Positions 35,640 to 47,447 are shown, counted from the first letter of the stretch. The stretch: DNA of 64,000 nt from Phyto melanocephala (GCA_941918925.1 OW799236.1:116514562-116578561); one strand, 5' to 3'. Numbers and translations: made by a program. Notes: a model not told the origin generated them from the sequence alone.

Positions 35640-36311
35640 CACGCCTTTCTCACTAGGCAAGTCACTTGCGCAAGTGTTGTGTGTATAGGCAAAAGGGGTA
35701 AGGTCGGGTTAAGAGGAAGAAACTTGCTAATTTTTGAGTACACACTTGCCTGTACTCGGCAAGTACGAGCAAGTTTTTGTTGAGAAACCAAAAACAAAAG
35801 AGTAATAAAAACAAACAAGAGTGCTATATTCGGCCATGCCGAATCTTATATACCCTTCACAACGTGTAGTCATGCAACAACAATTGTTTATGTCACCATT
35901 TATCTTATATGAAATACGTACATACAAAACATACATATATAAAGACATCCCATTGTAATATTATACATTTAGTTTACTTATGTGCTTAAAAAAATAAATT
36001 AAAAGAAAAATTAAAAATAAAACAATAAAAATTTGAATAAAATATAAAATAAAAAAAAAATTGTTTGGCTCACTCTAACCAGTATACCACGTTTGTATGT
36101 ATGTGTAGATAATTGATAATTGTAGAAATTTCAAACGGAATCACAAACCTATATATACCCTTTTTCACTGTGTGAAGAGTATAATAAGTAAAATAGAACG
36201 AAACTTGGGCAAGTCAGTTGCTGAGTCTGAACATGAAAGCAAGTTCAAAGAAAAATAAAAGAAAATAAAAAACTAACTTGAGCAAGTGACTTGCCTAGTG
36301 AGAAAGGGGTG
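35640..36311. mobile_element. TIR MITE with TTA target duplication
   Basis: The left end CACGCCTTTCTCACTAGGCA and right end ACTTGCCTAGTGAGAAAGGG are inverted repeats of about 30 bp. Both are flanked by TTA (35637-35639 and 36312-36314), as in PIF/Harbinger-type insertions. The interior repeats CAAGT/ACTTG motifs many times. A DINE-1-like copy is nested at 35815-36184. Confidence 0.7.
35815..36184 (-). mobile_element. short DINE-1-like copy nested in the 35640-36311 MITE
   Basis: An internally deleted minus-oriented copy. The hairpin end (GCTATATTCGGCCATGCCGA) and TATACCCTTCAC are on the left, and GTGTGAAGAGTATAA is on the right. It lacks the microsatellite and part of the tRNA-like segment. 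Confidence 0.75.
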
Positions 36312-36858
36312 TTATTATTCGAACTTTTCTTCATAAATTAAACAATTCAAAAAAATAATATGAACTCGAAAGCCAGTTTTTCGGGGTCGAACCTTGCTGT
36401 CCATGTGAACATAATACAATGTAATTTTAAACAGAAATATACATATCCATGGTTTTATATAAATAGGGTAGGTATATCTCGATATTTTATTACTTTACAG
36501 CAGAACTGAAAAACTGGAAGAAATTTAAAATAATAAAATGAGTTAAAGTTTTTTGAGGCTATATATAAATCTATTATTTTTAATTTTTATTTATTTATTG
36601 ATTGTTTTTTAATGGACTGTCAGAAAACTTTAGAAACGCGATAAAAAAAAAAATCAAGATACTCCCTTTTTCTATTAAGCCATCGATATAGTATTTATTT
36701 ATAATATTTATTTATAGTATATAATAACAATTATGAACTTGTGCAATGTGAATAACATTATTAATTTTTATTTATAAGTGCAAAAGTAGGCATGCAGAAG
36801 GCCTTCTCTAAATACAAAATAGTTAGCCATTAATGATATGCTTCAAAATACATGAAAA

Positions 36859-37638
36859 TAGGGATGGGCAAATTGGAAAAATCTATCGATATTTTATCTT
36901 ACCATCGATATTTATTATATTTAAAATATCGATATTTCGATATATCGATTGAAACATATTTACCTAGTTATTGTTGAAATGATTTATATTTGAAAATTAA
37001 ATACACCCACTTATGTACATAGAAACAAAAATAGATGTACATTAGGCTTCGTAGTAACTTTTTATTCCAATTTTTATAATAAATAAACTAGATATTATAA
37101 TATATATTAATAATAAATGCTTGCTCTTATGCGTGAGCTTATAAAAACGAAAATTAGAAAAAATATTTACAATTAAGGATAAGATCAGTTATAGGACTAG
37201 ATCAAACATAAAAACAAAAAATAAACCAAAAATTCATTAAGTTTTAAAGTCAACAATTGATGTATTGTTTACACCAAATCTATAAAATAAATTCTGAAAA
37301 AATATTTACGATTAAGGATGAGATCAGTTATATGACTAGATCAAACAAAAAAACAGAAAATAAACCAAAACTTCAACAGAAAATCTTAAGTTTAAAGTTA
37401 ACAATTGAAGTATTGTTATTGTATAAGTATATAATAAGTATACTAGTATAATTAAAACTAAATTCGCCTTTGCTGCTTTACCTTCTTTTAAAAAACTTTT
37501 AAAAATATCGGCTGCCATATTAGTAAATAAATATCGATGTATCGATATTGCGGTATTTAAAATATCGGCGATTAATATCGAAATTTTTTAAACTAAATAT
37601 CGATATTTTGATATATCGATATATTTTGCCCAACCCTA
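36859..37638. mobile_element. hAT-like TIR element with ATCGAT-rich ends
   Basis: The left end TAGGGATGGGCAAAT and the right end GCCCAACCCTA are inverted. The subterminal regions are packed with TATCGATA motifs. TAGGG-type ends are common in hAT elements. The 8-bp flanks (CATGAAAA and CATGCATG) agree only partly. It is non-coding and contains a 139-bp tandem duplication (starting near 37162 and 37301). Confidence 0.6.
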
Positions 37639-37712
37639 CATGCATGCAAAATATCTTAAACAACTCATATAAACAATCATTAACTCATGAAACATGGGTT
37701 TCTTTTCATCTA

Positions 37713-38261
37713 AAGGGTCCGCCATCAAATGTTTTTTTTTCAACTAGTGCTTATTTCGTGAATGGTAACACTTAGCTCATGTCTGATTTGACAGATAATT
37801 AGTTTTATCCTTCCGCTGAACGAATATGGTTGTGTATACGCTTAAACAACGCTGGAAAAGTGGGCCTGCGATCGACTTACAGAACATGCCGATTTTTCCA
37901 AAAAAAAATCATCTTTTCAGATGAAGCTCATTTTAATCTTGGCGAGTATGTAAACAAGCAAAATTGTCGCATTTGGGGCACAGAAAACCCGCACGCATAC
38001 ATTGAAAAGTCGATACACCCAAAACGAGTCACTGTTTGGTGCGGATTTTGGTCCAGAGGCATAATTGGGCCATTTTTCTTCGAAAAGCAATGGCGATCGT
38101 TATCGGGACATGTTGAACGAACTTTTGTTCACAAAAATTGAAGAGGAGGATATTGGCAACATTTGGTTTCAACAGGACGGCGCTACGTGCCACACAGCCG
38201 AAGCTACACTCTATGTTTTGCGCCTTGTTTCAAAAAAAAAGAAGTTATTTGGCGGACCCTT
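37713..38261 (+). mobile_element. internally deleted mariner-type element
   Basis: The ends AAGGGTCCGCC (37713-37723) and GGCGGACCCTT (38251-38261) are perfect inverted repeats. They are flanked by TA on both sides (37711-37712 and 38262-38263), the Tc1/mariner target duplication. It contains part of a transposase gene (separate entry) but is only 549 bp, so it is a deletion derivative. Confidence 0.85.
37900..38235 (+). pseudogene. mariner/Tc1-type DDE transposase remnant
   Basis: Two overlapping frames encode the catalytic region. The first has IIFSDEAHFNLGEYVNKQN, RIWGTENPHAYIEK and RVTVWCGFWSRGIIGPFFF. A frameshift near 38065-38100 leads to GDRYRDMLNELLF and NIWFQQDGATCHTAEA. The D of SDEAHF and the D of QQDGA are the first two acidic residues of the DDE/D triad. 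The third is deleted, as are the N-terminal DNA-binding domain and the C terminus. It is inactive. Confidence 0.85.
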
Positions 38262-38263
38262 TA

Positions 38264-38654
38264 CTATATATGCTTTCTATGCACTTATTAGAATTAAGTG
38301 AATTTTATTAATATATTCATATTAACATTAACTTTAATTTAAAATCATGCATATTTCACGTAAATTGAACCACAACATCATGGGTTGAACTCATGCATTC
38401 ACTATTTATTTTGCATGTCTTTTTTTCTGGGGAATAAATAAATAAATAAATGAATTAATAATTATCATATAAGCCGTAATATGTTCACATATATATTTTT
38501 GAAATCGAATAAAACAAAGATGCATTTTTTAAATTTACGTAAAATTTTTGTATTATACTTTGGGACAACTGATTGCTGCAATAATTTTTAGGTACAAAAT
38601 TGTTTAAAATACTTAAAAACCCAAAATAATATATTTATTTAAACAATTGACTTA
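38264..38654. other. intergenic, nothing recognised
   Basis: AT-rich sequence between two DNA transposons, with no coding or repeat signal that I can support. Confidence 0.4.
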
Positions 38655-38905
38655 CCCCCCGATTACACAAGCAGTATGTTTGACAATTATTGCCACAGAA
38701 ATTGTCAAATTCTATTGCCAACACAAGATATAAATGTGTGGACCGCATGAATATGTATTAGAACACATATATAGCAATAAATGTTGCTGAGCAATATTCT
38801 TTAAACACAATTGACAGCTTGTGTCATTCAATTGCAAATAAATAAAACGTAACAACAACACTAATGTATATTAGGACATAAGCAATCGCTCGTGTCGTCG
38901 GGGGG
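38655..38905. mobile_element. short TIR MITE (CCCCCCGA ends)
   Basis: CCCCCCGATTACACAAGC on the left and GCTCGTGTCGTCGGGGGG on the right are imperfect inverted repeats delimiting about 251 bp. The interior repeats CAATTGACA/TGTCAATT-like words. The target duplication is unclear. Confidence 0.5.
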
Positions 38906-39672
38906 TTACACGATGTTCGCTGTTTAAGGCCGAAATAGCAAATGCGTTAAACATGTGTTTTACGCAAAATGCAGTACGGAACTTCAGCTTTCAATTAGAA
39001 TTAATGCAAATATGGATAGTGTTATTGTTTAATACAATTTTGCACGTTAAAAAAAAAAACTAAAATTGCTTAAGTGAATACCATTTTTTACTAACTTATT
39101 ACGTAGGAAAAATTATTATGTGTTATGTGTTTATTATTCTCTGTACATTTTTTATGGTAATTTGATATTGGCATTCGTACTAATACGCTAAATTGGCAAA
39201 TTCGGTTTAGCTGTTTTTTTTTTCTATAACAACAGATTATACCTTTTAAGTTTCCTAATCAATTTTAAAATCGACCAAAGTTTAATAATTTTGAATAGTT
39301 TTTTTTATTTCTCTTTGATAACAAATTAAAAATATATTATTAACTGTATTCACAAGGTGTCCTATAATGTCATATTGTCATAATATTCTACATTTTCACG
39401 ATGGTTTGAAAATATTTGTTGTTGGTTTCAAAAGAAAAAAAAAAAAAACTTATATACTTCTAACTATAGTAGTAGTATAAAACTCATTACCGAACTCTGA
39501 ACTACCATGGGATAATTTGGCATTTTTTTAAACAAGTAAGAGCGCCATATTAATATTATTGTAATAACGGAATATGAAGGTGATACACCTACTTTAACGC
39601 CCACCTCCCATATAAAGATTTTTTTACTAGAAAATGTCAAAACTTTTAGGCGTTTCAAAAAAAAATTGAAAA
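38906..39672. other. intergenic, nothing recognised
   Basis: AT-rich sequence with no supported gene or repeat. It ends at a DINE-1-like copy. Confidence 0.4.
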
Positions 39673-40626
39673 CATATAAGGATGCTATGTTCGACCGTGC
39701 CGAATGTGTATTATATCCTTCACCACCATGTACATAAGTACAATGACAATATCATAGTTGGCTAAGTCCTTAAGTTTAATACCAATATTTAACCCATATA
39801 TAAATTAATTGTACTCCATTTTGTAGACACCGGTCACCGCCTTGGATTTTAAATTTTTTTTTCAGTGTCCTATATTCTGCTATTCAGAGCATTTCTTTGC
39901 TACCCATATTGTCCTTCTCTGTTGTCCAAAAGCTGAAAAAAATCGATGTTTGCTTAAATATTTTAGGAAAAACAGCGAAACAATTGTATTTTTGTATTTA
40001 TATCTCAGTTAGTTTCAAACCGATTTGTCAGTTTTTTTCAGCAGTAATTTTCAAGACTATGGCGTATATTCTAGTGTCTCTAGTGTGTCAAAAAATAAAT
40101 TAGACGCTTTAATAACTTGATATATTAAAAATATATAATTTTTAAAATTATTTTGGCCTATAACCTTGTCCGTTAGTAACCGATTTATCCAAAAATATCT
40201 CTAGAAGCATATTGTACGTATAAATAGTAACAAACATCTCTATAAATTAACCTAGGTCTGAAAAATGTTGATATTTGTGGTAAAAATATGGAAAAATAGA
40301 GGCAGTCGTGTTTATTTGCTTATATCTCAGAAAGTTATGGGGCGATCGTACTGGATTTCAATAGAGATTCATTTCCGGATATTTACAAAAGGTTGATATT
40401 ACATACAGATCTGTTAAACATTTGGTGGCTTCTAAAATCTTATTTTAACTAACGCACGTATAGTCGGACATAAGGACAGACGGATGGATTAGACAGTCGA
40501 TTCCCCTAGTCATAAGCTTTCACAAAAAATATACTTTATAGGGTCGGAAATTAATATTGTAGAAATTACAAATGAAATGACAAAACTATAAACATATACC
40601 CTTGGGCACCTCAGGTGAAGGGTATA
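39673..40626 (-). mobile_element. DINE-1-like Helentron copy, older subfamily
   Basis: A minus-oriented, diverged copy. The left hairpin end (GCTATGTTCGACCGTGCCGA) is degraded. The interior has the TAATACC...CCATATTGTCC type block and ATCTCAGAAAGTTATGGGGC. The microsatellite is reduced (GGACAGACGGATGGA). The right end reads CTCAGGTGAAGGGTATAAA. Confidence 0.75.
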
Positions 40627-41507
40627 AAAGAAAACTTTTAAAATTCCTTGACCAAACAATTGTTAGAACATAAATTTTTGTTTAGCATTCCTGTATAAAA
40701 TAACAAATATCAAAAATTGCTGGAATAAATTTTTTAACCAGAATTTAAGGTTGTTTTTTACACATACTCCCTATAGTCTTTATACATTAAAACATATGTA
40801 TTTTTCGTCCAACAAATTCTAAGAAATACAAAATGATCTTAAGCTGTAAAATAACTAAAATGTACTTTTCGTATAAAACAGTTATCACTTTAGTATTTTA
40901 TTTATTTTTCGCAATGTGAAAAAATGTGCCATTACAGCGAAATTTTCTTAACAGCCACAACTTTTAATTAAATTTTTTGATGAAAATAGTAGATTAATTG
41001 CAATAATTTGCATCATATGTGTATTAAAATGTTATTGGTTAACGAAGTACCGTTACAAAAATACATGAAAAGCAATTAGAGGTTAAGTGAACATTGCTTG
41101 TTGTTTACATTTCTCGTGATAGCGGAGAGGAGAGTCGGTTCAAATAAATATATTTTTAAACTTGTTGATGGAAATAAGTGACAAAATTACAATAATATAA
41201 AAAAAACTTAATTAATTTAAAAAAACTGTTAAAAACTGTTCTAATAATAAAAAAAATTAAAACTATGTCAGGTGTGTGTTTTTTTATGTTTTATTTTAAA
41301 GGTTGAAATAATAGAACCGACAAAGAATGATGTTTTTTATATTATTTATTTAAAATTAAGTTAGTTTATAATTAATGTTTTATAATATTTTTTAATTTAT
41401 TTATTTTTTAATTTACTTTGAAGCTAAAAAGTTTTATTTATTTAATGTAAGCAATTAAATGGTAAAAAAGTATATTGTTTTTTATATATTTATTACACTA
41501 GCAGAAC
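40627..41507. other. intergenic, no gene seen
   Basis: AT-rich. An ATG at 41265 followed by TCAG and GTGTGT could be a minimal first exon (Met-Ser-Gly), but nothing confirms it. Confidence 0.35.
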
Positions 41508-41815
41508 CCGGACCGCTTCGCTGACTTCAACAAAATTTGAGTTAAATTTTAATATTGTTGTTAATATAAAGTTGGCTTTTTTTAAATAAAAATTAATAGT
41601 TAGTGCTTTCTTGCTTTAAATTTTTTCTAAAGATAAAGTAATTTCTACGATTTTTTACAATATTTTTGCCACTAACTTTATTTTTTATACTAATTTCTTG
41701 ATCTTTAATGTTTTTATAATGTAGTTGCTTCGTATTAGGTATAACACATGCATACAAAATTTATGTATGTGAATTCTATTTTTCCATTGTATTTATACTA
41801 ATATACATACATTAG
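41508..41815 (-). mobile_element. probable short non-autonomous Helitron
   Basis: The left edge reads CTAGCAGAACCCGGACCGCT, the reverse complement of a Helitron-type 3' end (GC-rich hairpin then CTAG). The right boundary is placed by the TA-rich stretch near 41815 and is uncertain. Confidence 0.4.
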
Positions 41816-41862
41816 TATATTACCAGCTACGTCTTACTATTCATTGAATTCTCAATATCTTT

Positions 41863-43001
41863 TTATACCCTTCACACGACAGTGTCCGTCTGTTGAAAAC
41901 ACGATAGAGTTCAAACCAAAAAAGTTAGGGGGCTCAAATTTTGACAGAATATTTCTTATAGACAAGGTTTGTTTGGTATTGAAAAAGGGTTAAATCGATA
42001 TATTAGGAAAAGAGTTATAGCTCGTAATGCAATATTAGGTAAAAAAAACCATATCCTTCCAACATCGAATAAAATGAAATTGTATCTAAACGCATTGACG
42101 TAGAAAGATGAAATTTCTAATGTATATTTCCTGAAAAAAAAAATAATTTCCGGAAAATTGCTTAAATCTATATATTACGAAAGAAGTTATAGATCAAAAT
42201 GTACGAACATTTATACCGCACAGTGTTTTTTCGGAATATTCAAAATTTAAAACGTAATAGAACTGACAAAATTAGATGTATGATTCTGAAATTTTACAAG
42301 TATTGCTTTTTTATTAAAAGACTTGCAATAATGGAAAATTAAGTTGCCAGTCCCACTTTAACGCCCACCTCCCATTTACGCTTTATCTCAAATTCATATA
42401 ATTTCCCTATGGACAAATATTTTGGAAGAATAAAGGACTCTATATTGAAATATTTAAGTTGATTTTATCAACAGAAACTGATTTTGCATGCCTACTTCAA
42501 CCCCCACTTCTCACATAATTTACTGTTTTAAAGCTTTCTGGTAAATTTAATTATGCCAATATTGGCATAATTACAAAAAAAAATAAGGTGACACGCCCAC
42601 CTCCCGTGTAATTCTGTAATGGATTATTTAAGTTGAATTCAAACATTAATTAGGAGGTGACATGCCCACACAAATCTAATATTATTTTTTAACTACGTCT
42701 GGGTACCAAATTATATTCCTCAGTATCCGTAAAAATACAATATTGTTGTAGAAAAGAGTGAGTTGTATTATTTCTAATGTAGAAATTCTTAATGTTTCAT
42801 TGTAAGGCTTAATTTAAGGAAACAAATTAATAGCAGATCGAAGTTACACAAAGAAAGTAAAACATATTTTTAGTATAAAAAGATTATTCCATAGCGATTA
42901 CTGTTAATAACAAAATAATAAATTGTATGCTATAAAAGTACACAAAATTGGTGGTGGGTATCTTAAATTCGGCACAGCCGAATATAGTGCTCATACTTGT
43001 T
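41863..43001 (+). mobile_element. DINE-1-like Helentron copy, diverged
   Basis: It starts TATACCCTTCACACGACAG and a short GTCCGTCTGTTG. It has several CGCCCACCTCCC blocks, which are also known from the body of INE-1 elements, and ends with hairpin GGCACAGCCGAATATAGTGC and CTCATACTTGTT. Confidence 0.75.
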
Positions 43002-43193
43002 AATATTAATTTTTATTTCTGTAAACAAATACTTTTTAAAAGAAAAATTTAACTCAACCGAAATAAACAATCGTTATCTTTTAGATAACAGTGCTTTTAT
43101 TCTATCATGGTTCGATATATTTTTATGTTCTTAATTTTTATCATTGAGTTTGTATCACACAAAGTTATGAGGGGTTGTTTACAACCCCTATTT

Positions 43194-44312
43194 TTATACC
43201 ATGCACCTATGGTGCCCTAGGGTATATGAAACTTTGTCATTCCGTAGCCTATTGAACCATGTCAGTCTGTACTTGTGTTGTATGAAATCTACTTTTAGAA
43301 GCCCCGACATGTTACTGAGATCTGTATGTCTTATCAATCTTGATGAGGAGGACTGCCTTTTGTTTTCCCCATAAAAAAAAATCGATATTTTTCAGCCCAA
43401 GGTTAATTTAGAGATACGTTGTTTCTAATTATAGGTACAATATCTCTCTAGTGATATTATTAAACAATTTTGGATAATTCTATTACTAACTGACAAAGTT
43501 ATAGGCAAACAAAATTTTGAAAAATTTATATATTTTTTAAATATGTCAAGTTATTAAAGCTAATTAATTTTTGGACATGTTAGAGATATCAAAATACAAG
43601 CCGTAGTCTCGAAAATTATAGATGAGAAAAACTGACATATCGGTTTGAAACTAACTGAGATATAAACACAAAAATACAAAAGCTCCGGCGTTTTTCCTTA
43701 AATTTGCAAGCAAGAATCGATTTTTGCAACTTTTTGACAACAGAGAGGAATAATATGGGTATCAAAACAAAAGGGCTTGGCTAGCAAAATGTAGAACACT
43801 AAAAAATTTTAAATTCAAATTGGCCGCCACTGCCAAATAGCGTACAATTAATTTATGTATGAGTCAAATCTAGTAATTAAAAATGTACCCACTTCAACCA
43901 GTGTAATCCAGTAAGTAATGAAAATATTAAATCCAAGATGGCGTCCGAAACAAAATGGCGGATATATGGGTAAAAAATAGTTATTACGGGAATGCCCCTG
44001 CAACCCCTACATTATAGGTATCAAATAAAATGGCATACAGTAATCTATGAAAAAGTTAAAATCCAACATGGCGGATAATTTTTTTTTTAACCTATTAATA
44101 TGGGTATCAAATGAAAGGGCTTGACTACTCAAATATATGTAACTAAATATGTGAAAATTTAAAATCGAAGATGGCATCGGAAATATTAAAATAAAATGGC
44201 TTATAAGATACATGGTATCTAAGCTAAGCTACGATGTGGTGACTATACCTATATACATGATGGTGAAGGGTATTATAAGATTCGGCATGGCCAATTTAGC
44301 ATTCTTACTTTT
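43194..44312 (+). mobile_element. DINE-1-like copy upstream of the first cluster defensin gene
   Basis: It starts TATACCATGCACCTATGG and ends GATTCGGCATGGCCAATTTA and CATTCTTACTT. It is inserted into the duplicated upstream region of the 44555 gene. The conserved block TCACACAAAGTTATGAGGGG ends at its left edge, and the next conserved block (CAATTTACAGCATTTGAATT) resumes at its right edge. Confidence 0.8.
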
Positions 44313-44476
44313 TCTGTTTTCAATTTACAGCATTTGAATTAAGAAGACCTTGTAAATCGACCAATTACGTACTTATATGATCGCAATATGCCGTTTTAAG
44401 ATAAAAAATTTTAATTTGTATGTAGGCAATAAAAAATATTATTTTATTTTTGAACATATTAGCAATTCAAATTTTA

Positions 44477-44484
44477 TATAAATA
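44477..44484 (+). promoter_or_regulatory. TATA box of defensin-like gene 44555
   Basis: TATAAATA, 71 bp before the ATG, inside the block shared by all five paralogues (TATAAATACACC). An AAGATAAAAAATT block with a GATA motif lies about 80 bp upstream. Confidence 0.7.
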
Positions 44485-44554
44485 CACCTAATAGAAAATT
44501 GTTTTATCACTAGTGCTTAAAACGTTACTTAAGTTAAGAACTATTACTTCTAAA

Positions 44555-44782
44555 ATGAAATTTGTGGGAATTTTCGTATACTGCATTGTGCTATTAATGC
44601 TGGCCGGCGTAGAACGCTCGAATGCCGAAGAAAGTTTTAATCAATCAGACGATATCCAGCAAGAAGAAGAAGATATGATTTGCAGTATAAGCGATTATCT
44701 TTGTAACATTAATTGTATGGCTTCTGGACATATCGGTGGTTCGTGTTCAGAGACAAATGTCTGTATATGCAGAAATGAGTAA
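44555..44782 (+). CDS. defensin-like CS-alpha-beta peptide 1 (no dibasic site)
   Basis: A 75-residue secreted peptide. I chose the ATG at 44555 (MKFVGIFVYC) over an upstream in-frame ATG at 44513, because all paralogues start here and the TATA spacing matches. The signal peptide runs to about RSNA. The propeptide region EESFNQSDDIQQEEED is very acidic and lacks the KR site seen in the next two paralogues. Cysteines at 43, 50, 54, 64, 70 and 72 give C-x6-C-x3-C-x9-C-x5-C-x1-C. The C-terminal half has only one Arg and several Asp/Glu, so the product is anionic, unlike classical defensins. The role is unknown. Antimicrobial, neutralising or reproductive-tract functions are all possible. Confidence 0.85.
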   Translation: MKFVGIFVYCIVLLMLAGVERSNAEESFNQSDDIQQEEEDMICSISDYLCNINCMASGHIGGSCSETNVCICRNE

Positions 44783-45289
44783 AGAATTTAATAAATAAAT
44801 GAGTAAAGAATATATAAATACATGTATAGATATACAACATACAAATACATGCATAAATGAATAAAGTAATTTTTTAATCATTTATCAATAATGTGTGTTT
44901 TTTTTTCAAACTGTATACTTAAGTACCACAAAAATATAAAAAACCGTTAATGCGATTGCAGTTGGTGAGTTTTTTTTTTACTATAAGCATATGTATACAC
45001 ACATAAATATCTCCCTGTTTGTATGCATGCGTCTTTTTCGAGACTTTTTTTTGGCGCTTAATTTTTCTGTCCTGGATCGATATATGTTTATATCCTAGTT
45101 TTGATTTGAATTGTCACACAAAGTTATGAGGGGTAATTTGCAACAGTCCTATTTTCATATTTCAATTTATAACATTTGATTTTATAAGGTCTTGTGAATT
45201 CACTAATTATGTGTATGGTCGCAATATGGTAGGCAATAAAAAATATTTGTTAATTTTGCAGATATCACAAAAATTGTATTTTTATTTCA

Positions 45290-45297
45290 TATAAATA
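45290..45297 (+). promoter_or_regulatory. TATA box of defensin-like gene 45368
   Basis: TATAAATA, 71 bp before the ATG. GATATCACAAAAATTG lies just upstream. The GATA-containing block present in the neighbouring copies is missing here (see findings). Confidence 0.7.
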
Positions 45298-45367
45298 CTC
45301 CTTATATAAAATTGTTTAAGCACAAGTGTTAAAAACGTTACTTAAGTAAAGAACTATTATTTCCAAA

Positions 45368-45595
45368 ATGAAATTTGTGGGGTTTTTCGTTTGCTGCATT
45401 GCACTCTTAGTGATGGCCGGCGTAGAACGCTCGAATGCCGAAGAAAGTTTTAATCAATCAGAAGATATCCCGAAAAAAAGAGATTTGTTTTGCAATTTTG
45501 GCGATTTTCAGTGTAACGTAAATTGCATAGCTTCTGGACATATCAATGGTGGTTTCTGTTCAGAGGCAAATGTCTGTATATGCAGAAATGAGTAA
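45368..45595 (+). CDS. defensin-like CS-alpha-beta peptide 2
   Basis: 75 residues. The signal peptide MKFVGFFVCCIALLVMAG is followed by propeptide EESFNQSEDIP and then KKR, a furin-type site, before the mature peptide starting DLFCNFGD. Cysteines at 42, 49, 53, 64, 70 and 72 give x6, x3, x10, x5, x1. The mature C-terminus is CICRNE. It is almost identical to the next gene in signal peptide, promoter and 3' region, so the two are recent tandem duplicates about 814 bp apart. The mature net charge is near neutral to negative. Single exon, no damage. Confidence 0.87.
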   Translation: MKFVGFFVCCIALLVMAGVERSNAEESFNQSEDIPKKRDLFCNFGDFQCNVNCIASGHINGGFCSEANVCICRNE

Positions 45596-46103
45596 AGAAT
45601 TTTATAAATACTTATGTATATAAATACATGTACATGTAGATATACAACATACAAATACATGCATAAATGAAGAAAATAATTGTTTAACCAATTATTAATT
45701 ATGTTTTTTTTTTGTAAAAGCTGTAAAATATAAAAAATTGTTAAAGTGAGAAATATAGAATTTTAAATGACACTTTTCTGTTATCCTTTAGATAACAGTG
45801 GTTTTATGCTAAACTTCAGGTAAAGTTTTAATTTTGGCGCCTAATTTTGCTATCCTGGATCGATTTATGTTTATATCCTAGTTTTGATTTGAATTGTCAC
45901 CCAAAGTTATGAGGGGTAATTTGCAACAGTCCTATTTTCATATTTCAATTTATATTATTTGACTTTAGAAGACCTTGTGAATTCACCAATTATGTGTATG
46001 GTCACAATGTGCTTTTTTAAGATAAGAAATTTAAATTTGTATGTTGGCAATAAAAAATATTTGTTAATTTTGCAGATATCACAAAAATTGTATTTTTATT
46101 TCA

Positions 46104-46111
46104 TATAAATA
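46104..46111 (+). promoter_or_regulatory. TATA box of defensin-like gene 46182
   Basis: TATAAATA, 71 bp before the ATG, in the shared block TTTCATATAAATACACC. An AAGATAAGAAATTTAAATTT block with a GATA motif lies about 90 bp upstream. Confidence 0.7.
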
Positions 46112-46181
46112 CACCTTATATGAAATTGTTTTAGCACAAGTGTTAAAAACGTTACTAAAGTAAAGAACTATTATTTCCAAA

Positions 46182-46409
46182 ATGAAATTTGTGGGTTTTT
46201 TCGTTTGCTGCATTGCACTCTTAGTGATGGCCGGCGTAGAACGCTCGAATGCCGAAGAAAGTTTTCATCAATCAGACGAAATTCCGCAAAAAAGAGATTT
46301 GATTTGCCTTATTGGCGAATTTTATTGTAACGTAAATTGCATAGCTTCTGGGCATATCAATGGTGGTTCGTGTTCAGAGGCAAATGACTGTGAATGCAGA
46401 GGTCAATAA
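46182..46409 (+). CDS. defensin-like CS-alpha-beta peptide 3
   Basis: 75 residues. The signal peptide has the same sequence as in peptide 2. The propeptide EESFHQSDEIPQ ends in KR before mature DLICLIGE. Cysteine spacing is identical to peptide 2 (42, 49, 53, 64, 70, 72), ending CECRGQ. Differences between copies 2 and 3 fall mainly in the mature loops while the signal peptide is unchanged, a pattern seen in diversifying host-defence peptides. Its promoter keeps the GATA-containing block. A non-autonomous Helitron (46548-46907) lies just downstream. Confidence 0.87.
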   Translation: MKFVGFFVCCIALLVMAGVERSNAEESFHQSDEIPQKRDLICLIGEFYCNVNCIASGHINGGSCSEANDCECRGQ

Positions 46410-46547
46410 AGAATTTTAAACAGCTTTATGTATATAAATTTACGTATAGATTAAAACGTATTAATTTATACACAAATAAACAAAATAATTTTGCAATCAT
46501 TTAAAAATAATGTGTTTTTTTTTTTGTAAAATCTATGGAAGCACTAC

Positions 46548-46907
46548 ATTCTAATATATAAAATTCTTGTGTCGCCGCGTTTGTAATTTAACTCCTCCGA
46601 AATGGTTCGACCAATTTTCATGAAATTTTGTGTGCATATCGGGTTGGTCTGAGAATCGGTCAACATCAATTTTTTATACTCCTTAATATTTAGGGTAGCA
46701 CACCCCAAGGGACAATTTATGCCTCACCTAAAAAACGTAACGACTTCGATGAAATTGTAAACTAAGATAGTTTTGCGTATCGTAGAACACATATGATTTA
46801 CGTTTTTCTTTAATGTTCTCAGAGTAAGTTAGTTATTTTTATTGAACTAAAAAAATATTTCCTAGAAATAATTTATATGGCAAAACAACGTTTGCCAGGT
46901 CAGCAAA
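46548..46907 (+). mobile_element. non-autonomous Helitron
   Basis: It starts TCTAATATATAAAATTCTTG followed by TGTCGCCGCG, then AACTCCTCCGAAATGGTTCG, a motif common near the 5' end of insect Helitrons. It ends with AACAACGTTTGCCAGGTCAG, the usual GC-rich 3' hairpin region, although the terminal CTAG is degraded. Non-coding. Confidence 0.6.
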
Positions 46908-47447
46908 TATACAATTTTTTAATAATTTCTTATTATTACGTTATTTAAATTTAAAGTTTTCTAACAATTTAATTTGCAAGTATTTAACGATACTGAAAAA
47001 TCAAACCGATATTAGCCATTTTTGAAACCAACTACGGTTATATCATCAGTCAATTGTTATATCGCAAGATTTAACTTATTTTGAAACGCTACAAAGTTCT
47101 TTTTTTCTAAATAAGTCGTTATTTAGGAGGTGGGCGTTAAAGTAATTGTGCCACCTTAATTTTTCTTTATTACAATAATATTAACCAATAACCTGTAATT
47201 AGTTTTATGACGTTTTAAATTTTAAGTAGACTAAGGCTACATTTTTGTTTATTTTAATCTATAAATCCTTTCAAAATGTGCGTACGTTAAACATTTTTGA
47301 GAAAACATATTTTTAAACTCAAGAAATATAGCTGTCAAATTTTGTTTTGACGTGGAGCATTGTGTTTAGAAGTAATTGAATTTTATTCGATGATAGAAAG
47401 ACATTTCTTATGAGCTACTCTTGCATTGCCAGCTTCTCTCTCTCTCA

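Noticed and set aside
41265..41271. ATG TCA G followed by GTGTGT as a minimal first exon
   Set aside because: Two codons cannot be supported without a recognisable next exon.
44566..44575. kB-like GGGAATTTTC in the coding start of peptide 1, and GGGGTTTTTC at 45379-45388
   Set aside because: These lie in codons for the conserved V-G-(I/F)-F signal-peptide residues and are not kept in the 46182 or 49186 copies, so coding constraint explains them.
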